NCBI GenBank assembly: GCA_028278005.1
Contig: JANQFD010000016.1
Coordinates: 1 to 13,273 of the forward strand
DNA: 13,273 nucleotides
Source: Chlorobium sp.
GTDB lineage: Bacteria > Bacteroidota > Chlorobiia > Chlorobiales > Chlorobiaceae
Direction of reading: 5' to 3'
The notes beneath the pieces were generated by a model. It had not been told where the DNA came from. It made no database searches and saw only the letters and a list, made by a program, of their open reading frames with translations. Of this stretch, positions 6,322 to 13,273 are shown piece by piece (positions within the stretch are counted from its first letter, which is position 1; each line of letters begins with the position of its first letter). Made by a program: the position numbers and the translations under genes.

Positions 6322-7776
6322 CTATCTGTTTTCAGATATTGCCCATTCTGTACCATCTCTGGTGTCTTTCAGGTCTACTCCGCATCGTGCAAGCCGGTCA
6401 CGTATCAGGTCGCTTTGCGCGAAATCCTTGTTTACCCTTGCCTGTTCACGCAAATCAAGCAGAATTGAGATAACGTCGCCGAGCATTTCTGCTCCGCCTG
6501 TTCTTTCTCCGGAACCTTCCGTTTCATCTGTCTCGATGATGCCAAGCACGTCACGGCCATAGGACTCGAATATTTTCAGACAGTCATGCTTCGCGTTTTC
6601 CGAAAGACAATGTTCGCTGTTCAGGGCGGTATTAACCGCTCTTGCAAGATCGAAGAGCACTGCAATGGCAAGCGGGGTATTGAAATCATCGTTCATGGCT
6701 TCGGTAAACCGCTCGTTGTATGCCTCCGTGTCGAGTTCTCCACTGCCCGGTTCGGCTGATCTCAGGGCGCGCCAGGTTTCCTGAAGCTTTTCAAGTCCGG
6801 TTTGTGATGCCCTGATGGCCGTCTCCGAAAAATCCAGGGGAGAGCGGTAGTGTGACTGTAAAATAAAAAACCGTATAACGACCGGCGGAATGGTCTGGAA
6901 CAGATCTTTAAGATTAACCGAGTTTTTCAGGGATTTACCCATTTTTGTGCCCTCAACCGTAACCATGTTGTTGTGCATCCAGTAGCGGACATAAGGTTTT
7001 CCTGTGGCAGCTTCCGATTGCGCTATCTCGCACTCATGATGGGGGAATTTGTTTTCCATGCCGCCCCCATGAATATCGATTGTCTCGCCCAGGTATTTCA
7101 TGGCCATGGCTGAACATTCGGCATGCCACCCCGGATAACCGGTGCTCCATGGCGAATCCCATTTCATGATGTGGCCGGGTTCCGCCTTTTTCCAAAGCGC
7201 GAAATCAGCGGAGTGTTTCTTTTCGCTTCTCGATTCAATCCTGCCTCCCGATTGCTGTGCGTCCTGATCGGTTCTTCCCGAGAGTTTGCCGTAGCCGGAA
7301 AAAGAGGATACCGAGAAATATACGTTGCCGTTTACCTCATAGGCATGGTCCTTTTCTATCAGGATTTGTATCAACGCGATCTGTTCGGGTATGTGTCCGG
7401 TTGCGGTAGGTGCGATATTCGGTCGATCGACGCCTAACCGGTCCATGTCTTCGTAGTAACTTCGTGTGTAGTACTGGGCAATTTCCATGGGGTCGGTTTG
7501 TTCGAGGCGCGCCTGTTTGGCGATTTTGTCTTCACCCTCGTCAGCGTCATCTGTCAGATGCCCGACATCGGTGATATTCTGGATGTACTTGACGGCATAG
7601 CCGAGATGCCGCAGCCATTTGACAACGACATCGAACGAGACATAACTTTTCGCATGACCCAGATGGGCGTGTCCGTAAACCGTGGGTCCGCAGATGTAGA
7701 TCGTGGCAACTCCGGGGTGCAATGGCTTGAACTCTTCTTTCTTTCTGCTGAGTGAATTGTATATGTGCAGGGACAT
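6322..7776 (-). CDS. cysS: Cysteinyl-tRNA synthetase
   Basis: This enzyme charges tRNA-Cys with cysteine in the cytosol. It is a class I synthetase of 484 residues, slightly longer than the 461-residue E. coli enzyme. The N-terminal catalytic fold has YICGPTVYGHAHLGHAKSYV with the HIGH-type HLGH at 38-41. The KMSKS-type loop is KMGKS (278-282), Gly replacing the first Ser. The structural zinc ligands appear intact: Cys29, Cys221 (HAECSAM), His246 and Glu250 (FPHHECEIA). The anticodon-binding end includes EAMNDDFNTPLAIAVLFDLA and RDRLARCGVDLKDT. It is transcribed divergently from engB and converges on manC. I saw no second copy and nothing unusual in its function. Confidence 0.97.
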   Translation of the reverse strand: MSLHIYNSLSRKKEEFKPLHPGVATIYICGPTVYGHAHLGHAKSYVSFDVVVKWLRHLGYAVKYIQNITDVGHLTDDADEGEDKIAKQARLEQTDPMEIAQYYTRSYYEDMDRLGVDRPNIAPTATGHIPEQIALIQILIEKDHAYEVNGNVYFSVSSFSGYGKLSGRTDQDAQQSGGRIESRSEKKHSADFALWKKAEPGHIMKWDSPWSTGYPGWHAECSAMAMKYLGETIDIHGGGMENKFPHHECEIAQSEAATGKPYVRYWMHNNMVTVEGTKMGKSLKNSVNLKDLFQTIPPVVIRFFILQSHYRSPLDFSETAIRASQTGLEKLQETWRALRSAEPGSGELDTEAYNERFTEAMNDDFNTPLAIAVLFDLARAVNTALNSEHCLSENAKHDCLKIFESYGRDVLGIIETDETEGSGERTGGAEMLGDVISILLDLREQARVNKDFAQSDLIRDRLARCGVDLKDTRDGTEWAISENR

Positions 7777-7942
7777 GATGGTTGATTAGTCTTCTGTGCT
7801 GTAGCGTATGAAAGTTAGGGACAAGTTAAACATTTGGGTTTTTGGCGCAAGGTGTTTAGCTTTCTCATTCAGCTTTTACCCGGTCATGCAACATCCAATC
7901 GCTGCTTAAGGGCCTTTCTTTGATTCAGGTTAATGCTCTGAC
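7777..7942. other. Divergent intergenic region between cysS and engB
   Basis: These 166 bp separate two outward-facing genes and should contain both promoters. I found no -35/-10 pair close enough to consensus on either strand, no T-box-like structure ahead of cysS, and no Shine-Dalgarno before the engB ATG. The T-rich segment near 7834-7845 and the GGGCC around 7909 are not convincing elements. Confidence 0.3.
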
Positions 7943-8521
7943 ATGAAAATAAGAAACGCGAGGTTTTACAAAAGTGTTTCAGCTCTGAACCAGCTCCCGG
8001 AAGAGACGCTGCCTGAAATTGTATTTGTCGGAAGGTCCAATGTAGGCAAGTCCTCACTGCTCAATTCGCTCACCGGAAAGAAAGGCCTTGCAAAAACAAG
8101 CGCGACACCGGGAAAAACACAGCTTATCAACTATTTCGTTATCAACGATACCTGCTTTTTCGTAGACCTCCCGGGCTATGGTTATGCAAAAGTCTCCAAA
8201 GTTCAAAAACATGAGTGGGGGAAACTGCTCGGAGGCTATATTCGGATCCGGGACCGCATCAGCCTCATAGTGCTGCTTGTCGATTCCCGCCACCCTGAAA
8301 TGACATCCGATCACGAGATGATGGCGTTCCTGGAGTACTATGGGCGCCCGTACGGCATTGTACTGACCAAATATGACAAGTTGAAGCAGAAAGAGAAGGC
8401 AAAGACGGAGCGCGCAATGAAAAAGTACTCGTGCAAATCCAAATTTATAGTAAATTACTCGGCTCTTTCCGGGCAGGGAAAGGAAGAGTTATTAGAAAAA
8501 CTTGCCAGCTATACGAGCTAA
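7943..8521 (+). CDS. engB: Ribosome biogenesis GTPase EngB/YsxC (YihA family)
   Basis: EngB/YsxC is an essential small GTPase in many bacteria that helps late 50S assembly. The 192-residue protein is essentially one G domain. G1 is GRSNVGKS (30-37), the switch I region is SATPGKTQLINYF (53-65), G3 is DLPGYG (75-80), G4 is TKYDK and G5 is SALSG near the C-terminus. DLPGYGYAKVSK is typical of the YihA/EngB family and separates it from Era and Der. Length is family-typical (about 195-210). The 3' end meets purA: with the TTG start of purA they overlap by 20 bp, with the GTG start they are 13 bp apart, so the two are probably co-transcribed. Confidence 0.95.
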   Translation: MKIRNARFYKSVSALNQLPEETLPEIVFVGRSNVGKSSLLNSLTGKKGLAKTSATPGKTQLINYFVINDTCFFVDLPGYGYAKVSKVQKHEWGKLLGGYIRIRDRISLIVLLVDSRHPEMTSDHEMMAFLEYYGRPYGIVLTKYDKLKQKEKAKTERAMKKYSCKSKFIVNYSALSGQGKEELLEKLASYTS

Positions 8522-8534
8522 AAAAAGAATTGCC

Positions 8535-9842
8535 GTGAAAGAAAAAACAACAAAGCCTCAGCAGTCAGCTTCTGCAACGGTCATTGTCGGTACCCAGTTC
8601 GGTGACGAAGGAAAAGGAAAACTCGTTGATTTTCTCTCCCACAAATTCGATGTTGTGGCACGCTATCAGGGCGGTGCAAATGCAGGGCATACGATCTGCT
8701 TTGATAACAAAACCGTCGTGCTGCATCTTATTCCCTCGGGGATTTTTCATGAGGGTTGTACCTGCGTTATCGGTAACGGTGTGGTGATCGACCCGAATGC
8801 CTTGCTGGATGAGATCCGGCAGGTTGAAAAGCTTGGTTACGATGTTAAAGGGCGTTTGTTCATCAGCCACAACGCGCATCTCATCATGCCGTATCACAAG
8901 TTGCTCGACTCATTGCACGAAAACGCACAAAACAAGAAAAAAATCGGTACGACCGGTCGAGGTATCGGTCCGAGCTACGAGGACAAGTTTGCCAGAAAAG
9001 GTATCCGGGTAGTAGATCTGCTTCATCCGGAAGTTCTCGAGGAGAAACTTCGATCCAATCTCGAGACCAAAAACAAGCTGATTACAAATATCTACGGTTC
9101 CGAAGAGATCGACATCGATGCCATGGTGCGTCAGTACTCCGAGTTCGACCAGATAATCAATCCCTATGTCACCAATACCCAGCTGCTCCTGAACAAAGAA
9201 CTTCGCGAGGGGAAAACCGTTCTGCTTGAAGGTGCCCAGGGTTGTCTGCTCGATGTCGATCACGGGACCTACCCCTATGTTACATCGTCCAACCCTACAG
9301 CCGGCGGTGCTTCGACAGGATCGGGCATTGCCCCGAATTACATCCGGAACGTTATCGGTGTCGTCAAAGCCTATATGACCCGTGTCGGCAACGGGGCTTT
9401 CCCGACTGAACTGCATGATGAGACCGGTGAAAAACTGGGCAAGATCGGCAACGAGTTCGGGGCTACAACGGGTAGAAAAAGGAGATGCGGATGGCTTGAC
9501 CTTGTGGCTCTGCGCTACTCGCTCATTGTCAACGGGGTGACCGAGATCGCCCTGACAAAACTTGACGTGCTGGACGCATTCGAGGAGATATCCGTCTGCA
9601 CCGCCTACACTCTTGACGGCAAAGAGATCACGGACTTCCCGACCGACGACCAGACGCTCAGCCGTGTGAAACCTCTGTACAAAACCCTCAAGGGATGGAA
9701 CGCTTCAAATGCCGAAGCCCGTTCATATGAGGACATGCATGCAGAGACAAAGGCATTTATCGAGTTTCTCGAGGATGAGCTCGGCGTACCGGTAACCTTC
9801 ATTTCCGTCGGTCCCGGAAGGGACGAGACAGTTTTCCGTTAG
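8535..9842 (+). CDS. purA: Adenylosuccinate synthetase
   Basis: PurA joins IMP and aspartate with GTP to make adenylosuccinate, the first committed step to AMP. Motifs seen: VGTQFGDEGKGKLVDFLSHK (phosphate-binding loop with catalytic Asp and Lys), GGANAGHTI, GTTGRGIGPSYEDK, EGAQGCLLDVDHGTYPYVTS, GATTGRKRRCGWLD and the guanine-binding TKLDVLD. I chose the GTG at 8535, giving 435 residues, close to the 432 of E. coli and 13 bp after the engB stop. An in-frame TTG at 8502 would add 11 residues, overlap engB by 20 bp, and has AAAGGAAGAG about 13 bases upstream, so it remains possible. Downstream is the small gene at 9871, after 28 bp. Confidence 0.96.
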   Translation: MKEKTTKPQQSASATVIVGTQFGDEGKGKLVDFLSHKFDVVARYQGGANAGHTICFDNKTVVLHLIPSGIFHEGCTCVIGNGVVIDPNALLDEIRQVEKLGYDVKGRLFISHNAHLIMPYHKLLDSLHENAQNKKKIGTTGRGIGPSYEDKFARKGIRVVDLLHPEVLEEKLRSNLETKNKLITNIYGSEEIDIDAMVRQYSEFDQIINPYVTNTQLLLNKELREGKTVLLEGAQGCLLDVDHGTYPYVTSSNPTAGGASTGSGIAPNYIRNVIGVVKAYMTRVGNGAFPTELHDETGEKLGKIGNEFGATTGRKRRCGWLDLVALRYSLIVNGVTEIALTKLDVLDAFEEISVCTAYTLDGKEITDFPTDDQTLSRVKPLYKTLKGWNASNAEARSYEDMHAETKAFIEFLEDELGVPVTFISVGPGRDETVFR

Positions 9843-9857
9843 TGCAATCGCATACAA

Positions 9858-9865
9858 GAGGGGGG
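9858..9865 (+). promoter_or_regulatory. Shine-Dalgarno sequence of the MTH1187-family gene
   Basis: GAGGGGGG ends 5 bases before the ATG at 9871. It supports translation of this small gene from that ATG, separately from purA. Confidence 0.55.
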
Positions 9866-9870
9866 CGTTT

Positions 9871-10176
9871 ATGGCTTTGATGGATATAACGGTTATACCG
9901 CTCGACAAGGGTGCTGCAGGACTCAGTACCTCGGTCGCCCAGCTTCAGGATATACTGAGGGAGAGCGGGCTTGATTACCGTCTCAATGATCTGGGTACCA
10001 CCGTTTCGGGCAATGCAAGCGAGCTTTTTGCAATGGCCGAGCGGTTGCACGGGCATCTGTTTACAACCGGAACGCAGCGTGTTTATACGGTTATCAAGAT
10101 AGATGACCGCAGGGACAAGGAGGTTTCCATCGGGGACAAAACAGCGTCGGTCGAACGCAAAATGGAACGGTCCTGA
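9871..10176 (+). CDS. MTH1187/YkoF-family (UPF0045) thiamine-binding-like protein
   Basis: Proteins of this family are small ferredoxin-like folds that bind thiamine or its hydroxymethylpyrimidine part; several are linked to thiamine salvage, but many have no proven role. The 101-residue product matches the family length. It begins MALMDITVIPLDKGAAGLST, continues VAQLQDILRESGLDYRLNDL and GTTVSGNASELFAMAERLHG, and has GTQRVYTVIKIDDRRDK, the beta-alpha-beta pattern of the family. No signal peptide or membrane segment is present. It starts 28 bp after purA with a G-rich Shine-Dalgarno and is followed by a 132-bp gap before bchN. No thiamine biosynthesis gene or TPP riboswitch is visible in the window, so a thiamine role rests on family membership alone. 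Confidence 0.8.
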   Translation: MALMDITVIPLDKGAAGLSTSVAQLQDILRESGLDYRLNDLGTTVSGNASELFAMAERLHGHLFTTGTQRVYTVIKIDDRRDKEVSIGDKTASVERKMERS

Positions 10177-10199
10177 GAGTACAGGATTAATGAAAAATA

Positions 10200-10229
10200 T
10201 TGTTATCTTCACTTCTTTATGTTTACAGT
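10200..10229 (+). promoter_or_regulatory. Possible promoter for bchN-bchB-bchL
   Basis: The 132-bp gap before bchN contains TTGTTA (10200-10205) and TACAGT (10224-10229) 18 bases apart, each matching the sigma-70 hexamers at four of six positions. The second overlaps a 9-base palindrome, TACA-G-TGTA (10224-10232), and a 6-bp inverted repeat TACGGT/ACCGTA lies at 10231-10236 and 10249-10254. These could be a promoter with an operator, but all are short enough to arise by chance. Confidence 0.25.
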
Positions 10230-10293
10230 GTACGGTTAGATTCTCCACACCGTAACCCGGTTCATGAAGGTTCGGTTGAAGGGGCAAATTTTC

Positions 10294-10299
10294 AGGAGG
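10294..10299 (+). promoter_or_regulatory. Strong Shine-Dalgarno sequence fixing the bchN start
   Basis: AGGAGG, followed by a second AAGGAG (10300-10305), lies 9 bases before the ATG at 10309. An in-frame ATG at 10264 has no such site, so 10309 is preferred. Confidence 0.8.
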
Positions 10300-10308
10300 A
10301 AGGAGTTC

Positions 10309-11574
10309 ATGGCGTCAGTTCCGGGCACAACACAGTTGATCAAAGAAGATAACGTTACCCACAGTTTTTGCGGTCTTGCAAGTGTAGGCTGGCTTTACCA
10401 GAAAATCAGAGACAGTTTTTTCCTCATTCTCGGTACGCATACCTGTGCACATTTTCTCCAGAATGCACTTGGTATGATGGTTTTTGCAAAACCACGTTTC
10501 GGGATAGCTCTGCTAGAAGAAGGTGATTTATCCCGCGAGGATCCAAACCTTGAAAATGTTATAGCCGAGATAAAGGCCGACCATCATCCATCGGTTATCT
10601 TTCTGCTCTCCTCATGTACCCCCGAAGTCATGAAAGTCGATTTCAAGGGTCTTGCACGTACGCTCAGCACTCCTGAAGTGCCGGTGCTTTTCGTGCCCGC
10701 AAGCGGCCTTGTGTTCAATTTTACACAGGCTGAAGATTCCGTGCTTCAGGCAATGGTGCCATTTTGCCCTGAGGCACCGGCAGGGGAAAAAAGTGTCGTG
10801 TTTATCGGTTCGGTCAATGACTCGATTGCAGATGATCTGCGTTCGGAAGCTGAGGAGCTGGGGATCAAAGTGGGCGGATTTCTGCCCGAAAACCGTTTCG
10901 ATCAACTGCCTGCAATCGGTCCCGACACGGTTCTTGCTCCGGTGCAGCCTTACCTTTCAAGAGTGGTCTCAAGGCTTAACCGTGAAAGAGGTGCAAAAAT
11001 GCTGCGCTCGCTTTTCCCGTTCGGTCCGACTGGGACGAGGGTTTTCTGGGAAGATCTTGCGGCAATGTTCGACCTGACGGTTGATCTGAAAGAAAGAGAA
11101 CATGCGGCATGGGAAAGGATTGCCGATCAGGTTCGTCTGCTCAAGGGAAAACGGGTATTTTTTACCGCCGATACCATGATGGAACTTCCCCTTGCACGTT
11201 TCCTGAAAAACGTCGGGGCTGATGTTGTTGAATGCAGCAGTGCGTATATCAATAAGAAGTTTCATGCCCGTGAACTCGAGGCGCTTGAAGGAATCAGAGT
11301 TGTCGAGCAGCCCAACTTTCACCGCCAGTTACAGGATATCAAGCAACAAAAGCCGGATCTTATCGTAACCTCTCTCATGACGGCAAACCCTTTTGTGGGC
11401 AACGGATTCATAGTCAAATGGAGCATGGAGTTTACGCTGATGCCTATTCACAGCTGGTCCGGGGTGTTTACGCTTGCCAATCTTTTTGTTTCCCCGCTCA
11501 AACGCAGGGAAAACCTTCCCGAGTTTGATGAATCGGTCTGGCTGAAGGGAGTTATGCCGAGTGCCGGACATTAG
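10309..11574 (+). CDS. bchN: Light-independent protochlorophyllide reductase subunit N
   Basis: BchN pairs with BchB as the nitrogenase MoFe-like catalytic component of dark-operative protochlorophyllide reductase, which reduces the D ring of protochlorophyllide to chlorophyllide a using electrons from BchL. The 421-residue product carries three Cys expected to hold the [4Fe-4S] cluster: Cys21 (HSFCGLASVGWLY), Cys46 (GTHTCAHFLQNALG) and Cys103 (LLSSCTPEVMK). Other family segments are VGGFLPENRFDQLP, FPFGPTGTRVFWEDLAAMFD and NPFVGNGFIVKWSMEFTLMP. The start at 10309 follows a strong AGGAGG; the in-frame ATG at 10264 would add 15 basic residues absent from the usual N-terminus. bchB begins 38 bp downstream, so they are co-transcribed. 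It needs no light, fitting growth in dim anoxic layers. Confidence 0.97.
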   Translation: MASVPGTTQLIKEDNVTHSFCGLASVGWLYQKIRDSFFLILGTHTCAHFLQNALGMMVFAKPRFGIALLEEGDLSREDPNLENVIAEIKADHHPSVIFLLSSCTPEVMKVDFKGLARTLSTPEVPVLFVPASGLVFNFTQAEDSVLQAMVPFCPEAPAGEKSVVFIGSVNDSIADDLRSEAEELGIKVGGFLPENRFDQLPAIGPDTVLAPVQPYLSRVVSRLNRERGAKMLRSLFPFGPTGTRVFWEDLAAMFDLTVDLKEREHAAWERIADQVRLLKGKRVFFTADTMMELPLARFLKNVGADVVECSSAYINKKFHARELEALEGIRVVEQPNFHRQLQDIKQQKPDLIVTSLMTANPFVGNGFIVKWSMEFTLMPIHSWSGVFTLANLFVSPLKRRENLPEFDESVWLKGVMPSAGH

Positions 11575-11612
11575 AAGTGTTTGATATTGCAAAATAAAGA
11601 GGATTATAAAGC

Positions 11613-13214
11613 ATGCGTTTAGCTTTCTGGCTCTATGAGGGAACGGCTCTGCATGGAATCAGCCGTGTAGCCAACAGCATGAATAACGTGCATACGGTAT
11701 ACCATGCTCCTCAGGGAGACGATTACATAACCGCAACATATACCATGCTGGAGAGAACCCCGGAGTTTCCGGCGCTTTCCATCAGTGTTGTCAGAGGACA
11801 GGATCTCGCCCGGGGCGATTCACGCTTGCCCGGCACTCTCGAGCAGGTAGATGAACATTACAAACCCGAGATCATTGTTGTCGCTCCAAGCTGCAGCACG
11901 GCCCTTCTTCAGGAAGATATCAAACAGCTTTCAAGGCATTCAAGGGTGGATTCCGGCAAGATTCTTGTCTATGATGTTAATCCTTTCAGGGTACAGGAAC
12001 ATGAGGCAGCCGAGGGCTTGTTTACCGAACTTGTCAAGCGGTATTCCCTTGAACAGAGCATGACCGAAAAACCCAGCGTCAATCTTCTGGGTTTTACCTC
12101 TCTCGGATTTCACCTGAGGTCGGACCTTACGAGTCTTCGCAGGATTCTCAAGACACTTGGGGTGGAGGTGAACGTTGTCGCTCCATGGGGAGCAGGTCTC
12201 GAGGATTTACGCAACCTTTCCGCCGCATGGCTGAATGTTGTTCCGTATCATGAAATGGGAGCCGGAGCAGCACATTACCTGCGTGAAAAATTCGGCATGC
12301 CCTCACTGCAGGGGACACCGATGGGGGTTCAACCGACGCTCGACTGGATCGGGCGGCTGCTTGAACAGCTCAACAGAGTTGCTGAAGAAAAAGGGTTGCC
12401 CGTACTGGAAATGCCTCCCTTAACCGATTTTTCACTTGACGGTCTCAGCGCGCCAAGCGGTGTTCCCTGGTTTGCGCGCACGGCAGATATGGAAAGTTTC
12501 AGCGGTAAACGCGCTTTTGTCTTCGGCGATGCGACGCACACCGTCGGTATGGTGAAATTTCTGAAGGACGAGCTTGGTATGCAGATTATCGGTGCGGGCA
12601 CCTATCTTGCAAAACATGCCGACTGGGTCAGGGAACAGCTTGAAGGATATCTGCCAGAGCCGCTTATGGTGACTGACAAGTTCCAGGAAGTGTCAAAGAA
12701 AATAGAGGACGAAATGCCTGAACTGGTCTGCGGCACGCAGATGGAGCGGCACAGCTGCCGCAAGCTCGATGTTCCGTGCATGGTCATTTCAACCCCTACA
12801 CATATCGAAAACCACCTTATCGGTTACTATCCGGTGCTTGGTTTCGAGGGAGCGGACGTTCTGGCCGACCGGGTTTATACGTCATGCAAACTCGGTCTTG
12901 AAAAACATCTTATCGACTTCTTCGGCGATGCGGGTCTGGAGTATGAGGAAGATGAAGATGCTGCCGGCGCAAATGGCCATGCAGCAACGACTGTTTCTTC
13001 CGGAGAGAGAACGGCAGGTGAGATGCAGCCCGGAACCGAACATGATGCCGATGGAATGCCCTGGAGTGCAGATGCTGAAAAGATGCTCAAGAAGGTGCCG
13101 TTTTTCGTTCGCAAGAAGGTGCGCAAGAATACCGAAAATTTTGCTCGTGAAAACGGCGAAACGACAATAACCGTAGAGGTTTTCAAGAAAGCCAAGGAAG
13201 CCCTCGGAGGGTAG
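11613..13214 (+). CDS. bchB: Light-independent protochlorophyllide reductase subunit B
   Basis: BchB completes the (NB)2 catalytic component and supplies the fourth ligand of the NB cluster. Asp36 in HAPQGDDY matches that unusual Asp ligand. The N-terminal MRLAFWLYEGTALHGISRVA, then IIVVAPSCSTALLQEDI, NVVAPWGAGLEDLRNL and KFGMPSLQGTPMGVQPT are family-typical. Asp292 in WFARTADMES may be the catalytic Asp known from purple bacterial BchB (Asp274 there); I infer this from the local context. Residues 482-533 (MPWSADAEKMLKKVPFFVRK and on) form the PCP_red C-terminal domain, joined by a 38-residue acidic and Gly/Ala-rich linker (444-481). The total of 533 residues is normal for the family. An AAAGAGGA Shine-Dalgarno lies 9 bases before the ATG. 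Confidence 0.97.
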   Translation: MRLAFWLYEGTALHGISRVANSMNNVHTVYHAPQGDDYITATYTMLERTPEFPALSISVVRGQDLARGDSRLPGTLEQVDEHYKPEIIVVAPSCSTALLQEDIKQLSRHSRVDSGKILVYDVNPFRVQEHEAAEGLFTELVKRYSLEQSMTEKPSVNLLGFTSLGFHLRSDLTSLRRILKTLGVEVNVVAPWGAGLEDLRNLSAAWLNVVPYHEMGAGAAHYLREKFGMPSLQGTPMGVQPTLDWIGRLLEQLNRVAEEKGLPVLEMPPLTDFSLDGLSAPSGVPWFARTADMESFSGKRAFVFGDATHTVGMVKFLKDELGMQIIGAGTYLAKHADWVREQLEGYLPEPLMVTDKFQEVSKKIEDEMPELVCGTQMERHSCRKLDVPCMVISTPTHIENHLIGYYPVLGFEGADVLADRVYTSCKLGLEKHLIDFFGDAGLEYEEDEDAAGANGHAATTVSSGERTAGEMQPGTEHDADGMPWSADAEKMLKKVPFFVRKKVRKNTENFARENGETTITVEVFKKAKEALGG

Positions 13215-13256
13215 GAAAGTTTTTGTATCGTTAATATTAATCTTTGTGTACTCACC

Positions 13257-13273
13257 ATGAGTTTAATCCTTGC
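13257..13273 (+). CDS. bchL: Start of protochlorophyllide reductase iron protein BchL (cut by window edge)
   Basis: Only ATG-AGT-TTA-ATC-CTT-GC is present, reading MSLIL and then Ala whatever the next base is. Chlorobial BchL proteins begin MSLVLAVYGKGG, leading into the P-loop, so this is very likely the N-terminus of the nitrogenase Fe-protein-like ATPase that passes electrons to BchN-BchB. Position supports it: 42 bp after bchB, same strand, in the usual N-B-L grouping. No clear Shine-Dalgarno is seen in the AT-rich spacer. Five codons alone cannot prove the call. Confidence 0.6.

Noticed and set aside
7777..7942. T-box or other riboswitch ahead of cysS
   Set aside because: The space is short, no T-box consensus (TGGNACCGCG-like) was found on the minus strand, and no terminator-antiterminator pair is visible.
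8910..9416. 168-codon minus-strand open frame inside purA
   Set aside because: It is the complement of strongly conserved purA codons, with no recognisable domain or start signal.
10171..10186. Hairpin TCCTG/CAGGA over the stop codon at 10174-10176 as a terminator
   Set aside because: The stem is only 5 bp and no T-run follows (TTAATGAAAAA).
9799..10287. 162-codon open frame on the minus strand opposite the purA end and the MTH1187-family gene
   Set aside because: It lies antisense to a gene with clear family motifs and its own Shine-Dalgarno; the translation is Cys/His-rich, resembles no family and has no ribosome site.
10264..10308. Upstream ATG start for bchN at 10264
   Set aside because: It has no Shine-Dalgarno, and the real AGGAGG site and typical N-terminus belong to the ATG at 10309.
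1..13273. Mobile elements, CRISPR arrays, toxin-antitoxin pairs, defence genes, tRNAs
   Set aside because: Looked for by eye on both strands; genes are tightly packed housekeeping and pigment genes, with no direct repeats, transposase or cloverleaf seen.

Overview
The window looks like core chromosome of a green sulfur bacterium (Chlorobi, family Chlorobiaceae). Two things point there: the 3' half of a ribosomal S10/spc/alpha cluster, and bchN-bchB of the dark-operative protochlorophyllide reductase, followed at the right edge by what appears to be the first codons of bchL (MSLILA). Base composition is mid-range and even. I see no insertion sequence, phage gene, tRNA, rRNA or CRISPR. Genus cannot be fixed from sequence reading alone.

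Region 1 (1-4354, + strand) is a translation/transcription operon: map (5' end cut off), infA, rpmJ, rpsM, rpsK, rpsD, rpoA, rplQ. Spacers are 28-100 bp, and a strong intrinsic terminator follows rplQ. rpmJ is a 38-codon gene that is easy to miss. rplQ carries an unusual 77-residue Ala/Glu/Lys/Pro tail.

Region 2 (4339-7776) holds rsmG on the minus strand, whose last codons and stop lie inside the rplQ terminator; then manC on the plus strand, with a deviant active-site signature; then cysS on the minus strand, converging on manC with 21 bp between them.

Region 3 (7943-10176, + strand) holds the ribosome-assembly GTPase engB/ysxC, purA starting within or just after its end, and a small MTH1187/YkoF-type thiamine-binding-like protein.

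Region 4 (10309-13273, + strand) is the dark-operative protochlorophyllide reductase group bchN, bchB and the start of bchL. The visible cluster ligands are three Cys in BchN and Asp36 in BchB. This enzyme reduces the D ring of protochlorophyllide without light, on the way to (bacterio)chlorophylls.

Most of the window is ordinary housekeeping DNA and I do not see a convincing undescribed system. The best second-look items are the altered ManC nucleotide-binding signature, the terminator that doubles as the 3' end of rsmG, the long L17 tail, the weak or absent Shine-Dalgarno sequences before ribosomal genes beside strong ones elsewhere, and the thiamine-binding-like gene next to bchN.
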